In this document: positions 1 through 6,532 of the stretch, piece after piece
Position numbering within the stretch: the first letter of the stretch is position 1
Layout: each line of letters starts with the position of its first letter
Assembly (NCBI GenBank): GCA_944381295.1
Contig: CALWKP010000168.1
Location: forward strand, 1-11,706
From: an uncultured Clostridia bacterium
GTDB lineage: Bacteria > Bacillota > Clostridia > Oscillospirales > Acutalibacteraceae
DNA: 11,706 nt
Direction of reading: 5' to 3'
The notes under the pieces: model-generated
Database searches by the model: none
Seen by the model: the letters and a program-made list of their open reading frames with translations, nothing else
Told to the model about the DNA's origin: nothing
Program-made: the position numbers and the translations under genes

Positions 1-68
1 TGTGTTATGCTGTCCCGGATGATGTGACGGAAATCGACTTTCCGGAAAGAGGAAGCGCAAAAGGATAA
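1..68 (+). CDS. C-terminal tail of a possible upstream gene (partial)
   Basis: A reading frame open from the window edge (codons start at base 3) gives about 21 residues ending DFPERGSAKG and stops at TAA 66-68. The composition is protein-like, and the next plus-strand bases (69-134) carry no continuing frame. That fits the 3' end of a gene converging on asnB. The fragment is too short to name a family and could be a chance open stretch. It contains a 12-bp perfect palindrome, CTTTCCGGAAAG (38-49), probably by chance. Confidence 0.35.
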   Translation, partial: CYAVPDDVTEIDFPERGSAKG

Positions 69-126
69 CATCTTATAAACATGGGTCAAGCTTCACTTAA
101 AAACCAAGACGCAAACAGAAAACAGC

Positions 127-209
127 AAAAAAATAGCAGAGTCCAACAGGCTTGTCAACGATAAACTGAACGGCTGACGCCGTCGTTGACAAGCCTGTCG
201 AACCCTGCT
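127..209 (-). terminator. Intrinsic terminator of the asnB operon (hairpin 2 of repeat copy A)
   Basis: The 27-bp stem of hairpin 2 is followed directly on the minus strand by A and then seven T (127-133), the layout of a Rho-independent terminator. It lies about 100 nt beyond the asnB stop and would end transcription of the leftward operon. It may also separate asnB from the converging fragment at 1-68. Confidence 0.75.
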
Positions 210-256
210 GAATGAGCAATCAGGAGGGCAAAAGCAAACCATGCTTTTGCCCTCCC
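135..256 (-). repeat. Two-hairpin 122-nt repeat, copy A (3' of asnB)
   Basis: Read on the minus strand, this element starts 57 nt after the asnB stop and aligns without a gap to 8174-8295 on the plus strand: 102 of 122 positions match, and the first 36 are identical. Hairpin 1 (223-255) has perfect 14-bp arms, GGAGGGCAAAAGCA against its complement, with a 5-nt loop. Hairpin 2 has 27-nt arms (135-161 and 183-209) around a 21-nt apical loop (162-182) that contains a mini-hairpin CGGC-GTCA-GCCG. All 27 positions pair as RNA on the minus strand, three of them as G-U. No transposase or coding content is present. I do not recognise it as a named RNA family. It may be a REP/MITE-like family acting as a 3'-UTR structure. 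Confidence 0.85.
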
Positions 257-313
257 CATTTTACAAAAATACTGGACGGAGGCTTTTTTGCTGTCCGGCG
301 GCACGGCACCATT

Positions 314-2152
314 TTAGGCCTGCGCTCCAAAATAAATGTCGTACCACACCAGGAAAATATAGATGGTCCAAATTCTCCGGCTGTAATCGCGAAGTCCGTG
401 GAAATGATCGTCCAGATATTTCACCAGTTCTTCTGTGTGGAAGAACTTCTTCGCTACCTCCGATTCAAACGCTTCCTTGACAATACGGTAATATTTTTCG
501 TCTTTCAGCCATACGCGCGTGGGCACCGGGAACCCTAACTTCTTTTTCTGGGCCGTTGCTTCCGGCAGATGTCGCAGCGCCGCCTGCCGCATGGCATATT
601 TGGTGTTCTTTTTATTGACCCGCAGCCGTTTCGGGATCGTCGCCGCGACCTTGAACACTTCTTTGTCCAGGAACGGGACCCGCAGTTCCAGCGAGTTTGC
701 CATACTCATCCGATCCGCTTTCAGCAGGATATCTCCCACCATCCACATATTGATATCCAGATACTGCATCCTCGTCACATCGTCCAGGTCTTTTACCCGG
801 TCATAGTACGGTTTTGTCAGTTCCTGCGGCCTTGTCGCAATCGACGGGTCTTTCAGGATCCTCCGCTTATCTTCATAGCTGAACATTTTGGCGTTCCCAA
901 TAAAGCTTTCATTGGTCGGAAGTTCCCCACGTGTAATGAACCCCTGTCCCACAAAATGACGCGGCACTTTCTGCACAAGCTTCCTCAGCCAGGTGCGCAG
1001 CCCTTGCGGAAGTTTATGGTACAACCGGAAAACATCCGGCTCATTGTACACCGTGTACCCGCCGAACAGTTCGTCTGCGCCTTCCCCGGAAAGCACCACC
1101 TTCACATATTCGCTCGCAAGCTTTGACACAAAATAGAGCGCAATGCAGGATGGGTCCGCCAGCGGCTGATCCATATGGTACTGCACCTTCCGAATATTTC
1201 CCCAGAATTCCTCGGAGGAGATCACCTTATAATGATGGTCCACACCAATTTTTTCCGACAGCCCTTTTGCCCAGTCGATCTCATTGTACCGCTCGCCGAA
1301 ATCGAAACCGACCGTAAAAGTTTTCTGGTCGGCAAAATACGTCGATACATAACTCGAGTCCACGCCGCTCGACAGGAAACATCCCACTTCCACGTCGCTG
1401 ATCTTGTGTGCATTGACCGATTCCTCGAATACTTTTTCGATGCGGTCTACCGCTTCCTGCTCCGTCAAGGTCTCATCCGGTGTAAAACGCGGTTCCCAAT
1501 ACCGATGGGTCTCCACTTTTCCGTCCCGATACCACAGGTAATGCGCCGGCATCAAACAATAAACACCTTCAAAAAAAGTCTCCGGCGGCGGCGAATACTG
1601 GAAGGACAGATAATGATTCAGCGCATTCTGGTTGAATTTCCGCTCAAATCCCGGGAATTCCAGAATACTCTTGATTTCCGACGCGTACAGGAAATGACCT
1701 TTCCACTGCGCATAATGGATCGGTTTGATGCCAAAAAAGTCGCGTGCCAGAAACAACGACTGGTCCACCGTGTTCCAGATCGCAAACCCGAACATCCCGC
1801 GCAGCCGGTTCAGCAGGCCTTCGCCCCATTGCTCAAATCCGTGTACCAAAACTTCCGAATCCGTCTGGGTATAAAACCGGTGCCCCGCTTGCACCAGCTC
1901 TTCCCGCAGATCTTTGTAATTATAGATCTCGCCGTTGAATGTGAGCACCAGCGAATGGTCTTCGTTATAAATCGGTTGGTCCCCTGACCCGGAAATGTCA
2001 ATGATGCTCAGTCTCCGAAATCCCATCGATATGCTGTCGTCTTCGAATACCCCGCTGCTGTCAGGTCCACGATGTGTGATCTTATCCGTCATCTTGCGGA
2101 TCACTTCTCCGCGGTCGACCACTTCCCCTGTAAATCCACATATTCCGCACAT
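314..2152 (-). CDS. asnB: Asparagine synthase (glutamine-hydrolysing)
   Basis: A cytosolic enzyme making asparagine from aspartate, ATP and glutamine. The protein has 612 residues, usual for AsnB. The N-terminal class II glutaminase domain begins MCGICGF, so Cys2 is exposed as nucleophile after Met removal. RGPD (28-31), RLSIID (47-52), GEIYN (74-78) and LFLARDFFGIKP (133-144) follow. The C-terminal synthetase domain has the PP-loop SSGVDSS (261-267) and SGEGADELFGGY (355-366). A late block, LKADRMSMANSLELRVPFLD, is also typical. The start is supported by AGGAG about 12 nt upstream. It lies 89 nt after the CpXC gene in the same direction and is probably the last gene of the operon, ending at the repeat-borne terminator. 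All key residues are intact. A specialised AsnB-like amidotransferase cannot be excluded, but nothing in the context suggests one. Confidence 0.96.
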   Translation of the reverse strand: MCGICGFTGEVVDRGEVIRKMTDKITHRGPDSSGVFEDDSISMGFRRLSIIDISGSGDQPIYNEDHSLVLTFNGEIYNYKDLREELVQAGHRFYTQTDSEVLVHGFEQWGEGLLNRLRGMFGFAIWNTVDQSLFLARDFFGIKPIHYAQWKGHFLYASEIKSILEFPGFERKFNQNALNHYLSFQYSPPPETFFEGVYCLMPAHYLWYRDGKVETHRYWEPRFTPDETLTEQEAVDRIEKVFEESVNAHKISDVEVGCFLSSGVDSSYVSTYFADQKTFTVGFDFGERYNEIDWAKGLSEKIGVDHHYKVISSEEFWGNIRKVQYHMDQPLADPSCIALYFVSKLASEYVKVVLSGEGADELFGGYTVYNEPDVFRLYHKLPQGLRTWLRKLVQKVPRHFVGQGFITRGELPTNESFIGNAKMFSYEDKRRILKDPSIATRPQELTKPYYDRVKDLDDVTRMQYLDINMWMVGDILLKADRMSMANSLELRVPFLDKEVFKVAATIPKRLRVNKKNTKYAMRQAALRHLPEATAQKKKLGFPVPTRVWLKDEKYYRIVKEAFESEVAKKFFHTEELVKYLDDHFHGLRDYSRRIWTIYIFLVWYDIYFGAQA

Positions 2153-2174
2153 ACTTTTCTGATTCTCCTAATCT

Positions 2175-2216
2175 CCGCCGCGTCAGGCGGTTCTCTTTCC
2201 TTCCCGGCGCAGCCGG
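2175..2216 (-). other. Two small GC-rich hairpins between the CpXC gene and asnB
   Basis: The 89-nt gap holds two short dyads: CCGGC-GCA-GCCGG (2204-2216) and CCGCC-N6-GGCGG (2175-2190). Neither has a following T-run, so they are not convincing terminators. The second ends just before the asnB ribosome site. They may slow decay or tune asnB expression within the operon; this is inference only. Confidence 0.3.
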
Positions 2217-2241
2217 TATTCCTTCTGTCTTTTGCCGTCCG

Positions 2242-2886
2242 TCAATCCTGGTATTCTTCCAGCAGGTTCGCGGCAAGCTCCTGGTCCACAACATCAAAGC
2301 CCGGACCATCTTCATAACGCAGGCTTTTCAAAATCTCTACCGATTTGTGATAGGCTTCCAGCGCTGTCCCCTGACGCACCGGATGCTCCAGACCTTCTAC
2401 AAAGAAGGCAAATCCAATGTAATCCAGCGACTCATCCGCCGCCATAAAATATCCGGCAGTTACCTTGCACTGGTATTTCTTTTCCACCAGTTCCGTCAAC
2501 GCCGATTTGACCATCTCTACCGCTACGTCATCCAATCCTGCGTCAAAAATCAGGATTTTTTCTTTCAGCGCGGCCAACGTCGGTACTTTCCGACGCATTA
2601 CCTGTTCCATCTGCGGATATTGGCTCAAAATCCCGCTGAGTTCTTCCGAAGAGCTTCCCGGCGCAAGATAGATCATCAGACCTTTTGCCCTGTCATGATA
2701 AATCAGCGGATATACCATCTGGGCTTTATACCCGCATACCGGACACGTCCAGTCGAACAGCGTTTCCTCTAAAATCTGCTTTTGCAGTTCCGGGTTCGAT
2801 ACCGTTCCAATTCCAATCCACATCTGTCGTTTGCTCGAACTCCCGCACTGAGGGCATCCGATTTCCTTGCTGATACAAGTGGACAA
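2242..2886 (-). CDS. CpXC-domain protein
   Basis: A 214-residue soluble protein with two Cys-Pro-x-Cys pairs near the N-terminus, CPQCG (11-15) and CPVCG (48-52). The first pair opens the domain and the second follows the motif DWTCPVCGYK, the arrangement of the CpXC family, presumed to bind a metal such as zinc. The remaining 150 residues look alpha/beta and mixed-charge. The biochemical role of the family is unknown to me. The start codon is TTG: no ATG lies near the first CPxC pair, and AGGTG sits 7 nt upstream of the TTG. That ribosome site contains the mnmA stop codon (TGAGGTG), and the gap is 11 nt, so translation is probably coupled to mnmA. Confidence 0.85.
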   Translation of the reverse strand: MSTCISKEIGCPQCGSSSKRQMWIGIGTVSNPELQKQILEETLFDWTCPVCGYKAQMVYPLIYHDRAKGLMIYLAPGSSSEELSGILSQYPQMEQVMRRKVPTLAALKEKILIFDAGLDDVAVEMVKSALTELVEKKYQCKVTAGYFMAADESLDYIGFAFFVEGLEHPVRQGTALEAYHKSVEILKSLRYEDGPGFDVVDQELAANLLEEYQD

Positions 2887-2897
2887 ACCCTTTCACC

Positions 2898-3953
2898 TCA
2901 TTCCATAATCACGCCGCCGCCCAATACCAGGTCGCCCCGGTAAAACACAACCGCTTGTCCCGGCGTGACCGACCTCTGCGGTTCCCGGAACACGACCCGA
3001 GCGTTCCCGTCCTGCTGCGGGATGACTTCTGCGTCAGCCGGTTCCGCCTGATACCGGATTTTTGCCTGTGCCGAAAACGGCTGCTCCGGGTTTTCGAACG
3101 CAATCCAGTTGAGCGCCCCCGCCAAAAGCGAATCCCGGTACTGGCTCCCTTCCGGTCCTAACCATACGCGATTCCCCGCCGGTTCAATTTTCGTCACATA
3201 CATGGGCTTTCCAAAACTTACGCCCAACCCTTTACGCTGTCCAATCGTATAGTAAGGGATTCCCCGGTGTTTTCCGAGGACATTCCCTTCGCTGTCTACA
3301 AACTCGCCGGGCTGCGGCGTCTTTCCGGTATATTTCCGCAAAAATGCACCGTAGTCCTTATCCGGAATAAAACAGATCTCCTGGCTGTCCGGCTTGTTCG
3401 CTACCGGGAGTTCCGCCTGCGCCGCCATCTCCCGGATCTGAGGCTTCGTATAGCCGCACAGCGGGAACAGTGTGGACGACAGCTGTTCCTGCGTCAGTGT
3501 GTAGAGCACATAGCTTTGATCTTTCCCGCCCGGTGCACGGTACAAAAGCCAGCGCCCGCCCTCTTTTGCGACATGCGCATAATGCCCTGTGGCAATATAT
3601 TGACAGCCGAGCTCCTTCGCCGCTTCCAGCATCGCCCCGAATTTCAGGCTCCGGTTACAGGCAATACACGGGTTCGGCGTACGCCCCGCCGCATACTCCC
3701 CGGCAAAATAGTCGATTACATCCTGCCGGAAGCGTTCTTTGAGGTCAAGCACACGGTGTTCAATTCCTAATTTCCCGGCGACTCTTTTGGCATCCGCTGC
3801 ATCCGCAGCGGAACCACAGCCGCTTTGCCCCGGGAGTTCCGGACGCAGGTCCATCGTCACTCCCATCACGTCATACCCTTGCCGCAGCAAAAGCAATGCG
3901 GCGACGGAGCTATCCACCCCGCCGCTCATCCCGATCAGAACTTTTTCCTTCAT
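2898..3953 (-). CDS. mnmA: tRNA-specific 2-thiouridylase
   Basis: It thiolates U34 of Glu, Gln and Lys tRNAs, using ATP and a sulfur relay. The 351 residues match family length. The PP-loop SGGVDSS is at 10-16, the first catalytic Cys in NPCIACN (Cys99), GHYA at 123-126, KDQSYVLY at 144-151, and the second catalytic Cys in SQEICFIPDKD (Cys194). TIGQRKGLGV and the C-terminal beta domain follow. An upstream GTG-type start would add 39 low-complexity Arg/Gly-rich residues. I chose the ATG at 3953 because MKEKVLIGMSGGVDSS is the canonical N-terminus and GGAG lies 9 nt upstream. This ATG overlaps the stop of the preceding flavodoxin gene (ATGA), so the two are probably translationally coupled. Confidence 0.96.
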   Translation of the reverse strand: MKEKVLIGMSGGVDSSVAALLLLRQGYDVMGVTMDLRPELPGQSGCGSAADAADAKRVAGKLGIEHRVLDLKERFRQDVIDYFAGEYAAGRTPNPCIACNRSLKFGAMLEAAKELGCQYIATGHYAHVAKEGGRWLLYRAPGGKDQSYVLYTLTQEQLSSTLFPLCGYTKPQIREMAAQAELPVANKPDSQEICFIPDKDYGAFLRKYTGKTPQPGEFVDSEGNVLGKHRGIPYYTIGQRKGLGVSFGKPMYVTKIEPAGNRVWLGPEGSQYRDSLLAGALNWIAFENPEQPFSAQAKIRYQAEPADAEVIPQQDGNARVVFREPQRSVTPGQAVVFYRGDLVLGGGVIME

Positions 3954-4453
3954 ACACGGTCTCCATCGCGCAGGACCAGCAATCCGTCTTCCAGGAAGAA
4001 CTGTTTCTGCCCGGATTCCACTGCTTTGAAATCGCCGTCCTTTTCCCGCAGGACCACGACGTTCGGACATTTTGCCCCTGCTTTTTCAATTTCTTCCCGC
4101 AGGCGTTCCGCCGCGTTCCCTGCCCGGGCACTGCATGTCAGCACCCCGTAAACGGTCTTGCCGATCAAATCGTATTCCCGCAGATAATCGTTCATGGCCG
4201 GCGGGACATTCCCTGCCCACACCGGTGACGCTACGATCTGCACCGGATACGCCCCGACATCCGTTTTCAGCGGACGGATATCCGTCGTCCCGCGATTCAT
4301 GGCAAGATAGCCTCCGCGGGTGTACGCCGAGATCATGGAAGGCCGTACGATTTCCCGGATCTCCACAAAATCCGCTTTCAATTTTCCGGCCAGACGGCCG
4401 CATAGTTTTTTGGTCTTTCCTGTATAGGAATAACATACCACTAATGGTTTCAT
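3950..4453 (-). CDS. Flavodoxin-family protein
   Basis: 167 residues with a flavodoxin fold: an N-terminal beta strand MKPLVVCYSYTG runs into the phosphate-binding loop SYTGKTKKL (S/T-x-T-G-x-T type) expected to hold FMN. PVWAGNVPPAMNDYL (about 77-91) matches the second FMN-contact region of flavodoxins. It is likely a small cytosolic electron carrier or FMN-dependent reductase. A GTG start 18 nt upstream is possible, but AAAGGGG lies between the two starts and serves the ATG at 4453. It follows the Cys-rich gene by 30 nt and overlaps mnmA by 4 nt. A direct role in tRNA thiolation is not established; shared expression is what the layout shows. Confidence 0.85.
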   Translation of the reverse strand: MKPLVVCYSYTGKTKKLCGRLAGKLKADFVEIREIVRPSMISAYTRGGYLAMNRGTTDIRPLKTDVGAYPVQIVASPVWAGNVPPAMNDYLREYDLIGKTVYGVLTCSARAGNAAERLREEIEKAGAKCPNVVVLREKDGDFKAVESGQKQFFLEDGLLVLRDGDRV

Positions 4454-4483
4454 TGTTCCAACCCCTTTCACGGGCGGCGGGTG

Positions 4484-5074
4484 TCAGTTTTCAAATGGAA
4501 TCACCCGGTTATCACTGTCGGTTCCGGCTTCCTGGACTTCTGGTTCCTCCTCCGGGATATCCGGCATCTCTTCCGGCATCTTGCCGGCGTCTTGCAGAAT
4601 TTCCTCGTCGTCTTCCTCTACTCCGTCCAGTTCCCGCAGGTCTTTCAGGCTTGCCGCACTGTCATAGCCTTCTTCATACAGGCATTCCTCACAGTCGCTG
4701 CCGCAATCCGGACACCCTTCTGACTTCTGGGTACTGCAACTATTCTCGCAGCTACCCCCACATTCTTCATACGAGCAGCAGGCGCACGGGTCTTCTTCCT
4801 GTCCGTCCAGCTTTTCCAGATTCGCCACCGCTTTTCCGATCCGATGCGTCGCCTCTTCGATCTGGCGGAAACATGCTTCCGTTTCCGGCGTCGGCGCTTC
4901 GCTGTGATTGCGGTAATAATATTTCCCAAGGGCAATATACGCCCTGTTGCGCTTTTGCTCTTCATTGCGAATCAGGATCTTTGTCCGGTTGATTATCGCT
5001 GATTTCCGGTTCTTCTCCAGCACATAATCCACTACGCCGACAACACTATCCGCGATTTCGTCTAAAATTTTCAT
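4484..5074 (-). CDS. Uncharacterised Cys-rich protein with helical N-terminus and acidic tail
   Basis: 196 residues in three parts. Residues 1-90 are predicted helical and mixed-charge, with a YIALGKYYY segment (46-54). Residues 97-131 hold ten cysteines, among them CACC (97-100), CPDC (121-124) and CEEC (128-131), so a metal or Fe-S/zinc site is plausible. Residues 132-190 are strongly acidic, with many EE/ED runs. There is no signal peptide and no clear membrane segment. GGAGG lies 7 nt before the ATG. It is the first gene of the leftward operon, before the flavodoxin, mnmA and CpXC genes. I do not recognise the family. The N-terminal part resembles small clostridial proteins that end in a zinc ribbon, but this is impression only. 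Confidence 0.75.
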   Translation of the reverse strand: MKILDEIADSVVGVVDYVLEKNRKSAIINRTKILIRNEEQKRNRAYIALGKYYYRNHSEAPTPETEACFRQIEEATHRIGKAVANLEKLDGQEEDPCACCSYEECGGSCENSCSTQKSEGCPDCGSDCEECLYEEGYDSAASLKDLRELDGVEEDDEEILQDAGKMPEEMPDIPEEEPEVQEAGTDSDNRVIPFEN

Positions 5075-5118
5075 GGGTCTTCCTCCTTCTCTTCTTGGAA
5101 TCTCCCTGTCCCGATGAT

Positions 5119-5158
5119 TTTCCGGGTTTTCTCTTATTATATCGCAACTGCCCGGAAA
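5119..5158 (-). promoter_or_regulatory. Promoter -10 of the leftward operon, enclosed by an 8-bp inverted repeat
   Basis: A consensus TATAAT (5136-5141, minus strand) lies 61 nt upstream of the Cys-rich gene, the right place for the operon promoter. The -35 is poor (TGTTAA at 17-nt spacing). Perfect 8-bp arms, TTTCCGGG (5119-5126) and CCCGGAAA (5151-5158), flank the -10 box with a 24-nt interval. No T-run follows, so it is not an obvious terminator for the ImmA gene. It could be a regulator site. Confidence 0.5.
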
Positions 5159-5172
5159 TTAACAGAACTATT

Positions 5173-5628
5173 TTATGAATTCGGAAGATCTTGCGCATAT
5201 CGCATCGCTACCGCCTCTGGCGGGAGCCCTGTCAGTGCGGCTGCCTGCTCCACTGTCAGCTGTTCATATTCGTCCCGCAGCGTTTCCACATTTCCGTCCA
5301 GCAGCAGGTATGCCGCAAATAAATCGGCCTCCCCTTCCATGCGCCCTGCCGGGAATAAAGTCTCCTCCTCCAGAAAAAAACGGTTGACCCCGCTGTGCAG
5401 CAGGACATGTCCCAATTCATGCGCACAGATATATTCTTTTCTTGCCGGGTCCAACCCACGCCGCAATACGATCGCGGCACCGCCGTTCTTGACGTAAAAC
5501 CCCTCTACGCTCTCCGGAAGTTCCTCTTCCAATACCGGGATCCCCATCTGGTCGCACAATTCCAACGGACTTCCTTGTCCATATCGCTGCCGCAGAGACA
5601 CCGCAAGACGTCCCACACGTTCATACAT
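5173..5628 (-). CDS. ImmA/IrrE-family metallopeptidase
   Basis: A 151-residue cytosolic zinc protease of the family that cleaves XRE-type repressors (ImmA of ICEBs1, IrrE of Deinococcus). The zinc motif HELGH is at 70-74, and the downstream acidic motif EGEADLFAAYLL (98-109) supplies the third ligand. The N-terminal part (VGRLAVSLRQRYG) is the usual helix of the family. The length is typical. GGAGG lies 9 nt upstream of the ATG, and the gene overlaps the XRE gene by 8 nt, so the two are co-translated from one promoter. By analogy with ImmR/ImmA it probably cuts the neighbouring repressor on an unknown trigger. The catalytic residues are intact. Confidence 0.92.
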   Translation of the reverse strand: MYERVGRLAVSLRQRYGQGSPLELCDQMGIPVLEEELPESVEGFYVKNGGAAIVLRRGLDPARKEYICAHELGHVLLHSGVNRFFLEEETLFPAGRMEGEADLFAAYLLLDGNVETLRDEYEQLTVEQAAALTGLPPEAVAMRYAQDLPNS

Positions 5629-5980
5629 TCTTCTTCACCTCCGGCGCCGCGACTGCCGCCGCGACCCGGATTGCGTCCACGATTCTCTTCCGCTCACTTT
5701 CCGTGACTGGCTTGCCGTGGAACATCAATCCCTCATAATCTTTCAGCGTACGGGTGAAATCGTCAATCATCCGGTCAAGTTCCCGACCTTCCGGAGCGCC
5801 CACAAGATAATCGATACTGCAATGAAATACAGATGCCATCCGGCGCAGGATCTCGTGATCGGGCTCCCGACGTCCCTGTTCATACATTCCCACGGCGGAA
5901 GCGGAAATTCCCAGTTTGATGGCCAGTTCCGCCTGGGTCAGCCCATTTTGACGGCGCATTTCCCGAATACGCTCTTTCAT
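5621..5980 (-). CDS. XRE/Cro-CI family repressor
   Basis: 119 residues with an HTH_3 domain (about 5-60): LTQAELAIKLGISASAVGMY forms the two HTH helices, and FHCSIDYLVG closes the domain. The tail (GLMFHGKPVTESERKRI) is of the kind I recognise in Firmicutes repressors paired with ImmA proteases. A GTG 9 nt upstream is open, but it abuts AAGGAA with no spacing; the ATG at 5980 gives about 10 nt. The promoter 48-76 nt upstream carries an operator-like dyad in its spacer, so autoregulation is likely. A second copy of the dyad lies before the divergent small-ORF/sigma operon, the expected repression target. Confidence 0.93.
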   Translation of the reverse strand: MKERIREMRRQNGLTQAELAIKLGISASAVGMYEQGRREPDHEILRRMASVFHCSIDYLVGAPEGRELDRMIDDFTRTLKDYEGLMFHGKPVTESERKRIVDAIRVAAAVAAPEVKKNV

Positions 5981-6027
5981 TCGGCGCACTTCCTTTCTTT
6001 ACGATCGAGATTTTCCAGGTGATATCT

Positions 6028-6056
6028 ATTGTACAACACATTTCGTGTTATCACAA
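6028..6056 (-). promoter_or_regulatory. Promoter of the XRE-ImmA operon
   Basis: On the minus strand the -35 is TTGTGA (6051-6056), followed by a 17-nt spacer and the -10 TACAAT (6028-6033). The start codon is 48 nt beyond the -10. The spacer is almost filled by the dyad at 6035-6049, so protein bound there would block RNA polymerase. Confidence 0.75.
6035..6049. promoter_or_regulatory. Operator-like dyad O1 (AACAC-ATTTC-GTGTT)
   Basis: A 15-bp site with 5-bp inverted arms and a 5-bp centre, lying within the -35/-10 spacer of the XRE promoter. Its 13-bp core ACACATTTCGTGT recurs exactly at 6273-6285. It is the most likely binding site of the XRE repressor. Confidence 0.75.
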
Positions 6057-6108
6057 GCAGAAACGAGCACACCGGATACAGAGTCCCAAAATTGTCCCTT
6101 TGCGGCCA

Positions 6109-6132
6109 ATATTAGAACAAATGTTCTAATAT
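6109..6132. promoter_or_regulatory. Perfect 24-bp palindrome matching a LexA (SOS) box
   Basis: Perfect 11-bp arms, ATATTAGAACA and TGTTCTAATAT, around AA. The core GAACAAATGTTC fits the Bacillus-type LexA/DinR consensus GAAC-RNRY-GTTC at every position. It lies in the control region between the XRE operon and the divergent operon, four bases upstream of a weak plus-strand -35 (6136). It would link the module to DNA damage. A dimeric regulator other than LexA could also use it. Confidence 0.65.
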
Positions 6133-6135
6133 CCC

Positions 6136-6164
6136 TTGTAATTTTTTCCAATATTTAGTAAACT
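6136..6164 (+). promoter_or_regulatory. Possible plus-strand promoter beside the SOS-like box
   Basis: TTGTAA (6136-6141), a 17-nt spacer and TAAACT (6159-6164) form a fair promoter reading toward 6317. It overlaps a small dyad, TTTAGT-AA-ACTAAA (6154-6167). A transcript would carry a leader of about 145 nt containing the second operator. The -10 matches consensus at only four of six bases. Confidence 0.35.
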
Positions 6165-6265
6165 AAAGCTATTGCATGGCCTTGCTGTTGTGGAGAGCAT
6201 TGGCTTTGCCTGGATTTTTCAGAAAACATCGCACTCAATGAATCCAGCATAAGATTCGCCTACTC

Positions 6266-6294
6266 TTTAACTACACATTTCGTGTAACTTCTGT
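6266..6294 (+). promoter_or_regulatory. Operator-like dyad O2 (TACAC-ATTTC-GTGTA) with possible weak promoter
   Basis: The 15-bp dyad at 6272-6286 shares its 13-bp core exactly with O1. It ends 30 nt before the start of the 71-residue gene. TTTAAC (6266-6271) lies immediately before it and could be a -35, placing the dyad in a 17-nt spacer as at O1. The corresponding -10 (TTCTGT, 6289-6294) is poor. The repression target is well supported; the promoter itself is not. Confidence 0.6.
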
Positions 6295-6316
6295 TTAATG
6301 AAAGGGGCAGGATACC

Positions 6317-6532
6317 ATGAATTATCGCCAATGGGGCCAGGAATATTTGGAAGAAGCGGAACAAATCAAAGGAAAGGTCGATCAACTGCGGGAGCTTCTC
6401 CGCGATGATGAAGCCATCCAGGACCGCAACCTGATCTATCGGATCAACATGTTGTATTCCATGTATTTGGACTGTCGCAGGACCGGAAAATTCCTTCAGG
6501 AATACCGCGCCGAAGGGGATGGTGCACTATGA
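6317..6532 (+). CDS. Small helical protein encoded before a sigma-4-like gene
   Basis: 71 residues, highly charged and predicted almost entirely helical (WGQEYLEEAEQIKGKVDQLR, then RINMLYSMYLDCRRTGKFLQ), with possible coiled-coil heptads. No signal peptide or membrane segment is seen. Short proteins of this look commonly precede sigma-70 region-4-like genes in clostridial prophages and ICEs; I do not know a proven function. The start is backed by AAAGGGGCAGG (6302-6312). It overlaps the next gene by 4 nt (ATGA), so the two are probably translationally coupled and may act together. The operator O2 just upstream suggests repression by the divergent XRE protein. Confidence 0.8.
   Translation: MNYRQWGQEYLEEAEQIKGKVDQLRELLRDDEAIQDRNLIYRINMLYSMYLDCRRTGKFLQEYRAEGDGAL

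Noticed and set aside
262..312. A second terminator directly after asnB (GGAC/GTCC hairpin with nearby T-run)
   Set aside because: Only four to six base pairs with mismatches; the repeat-borne hairpin with seven T further on is far more convincing.
1175..1987. A 270-codon plus-strand frame opposite asnB
   Set aside because: Antisense shadow of asnB with no domain or start signal.
3954..4070. Longer mnmA start adding 39 residues
   Set aside because: The extension is low-complexity Arg/Gly/Pro sequence inside the flavodoxin gene. The internal ATG has a ribosome site and the canonical N-terminus.
4072..4992. A 306-codon plus-strand frame opposite the flavodoxin and Cys-rich genes
   Set aside because: Antisense shadow of well-supported genes; the product is Ser/Pro/Arg-rich with no domain and no ribosome site.
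6176..6241. A 21-codon ORF just after the SOS-like box and weak promoter, with hydrophobic first half and basic end, reminiscent of SOS-induced toxic peptides such as TisB
   Set aside because: No Shine-Dalgarno sequence precedes the ATG, and very short hydrophobic frames arise easily by chance. Kept only as a curiosity.
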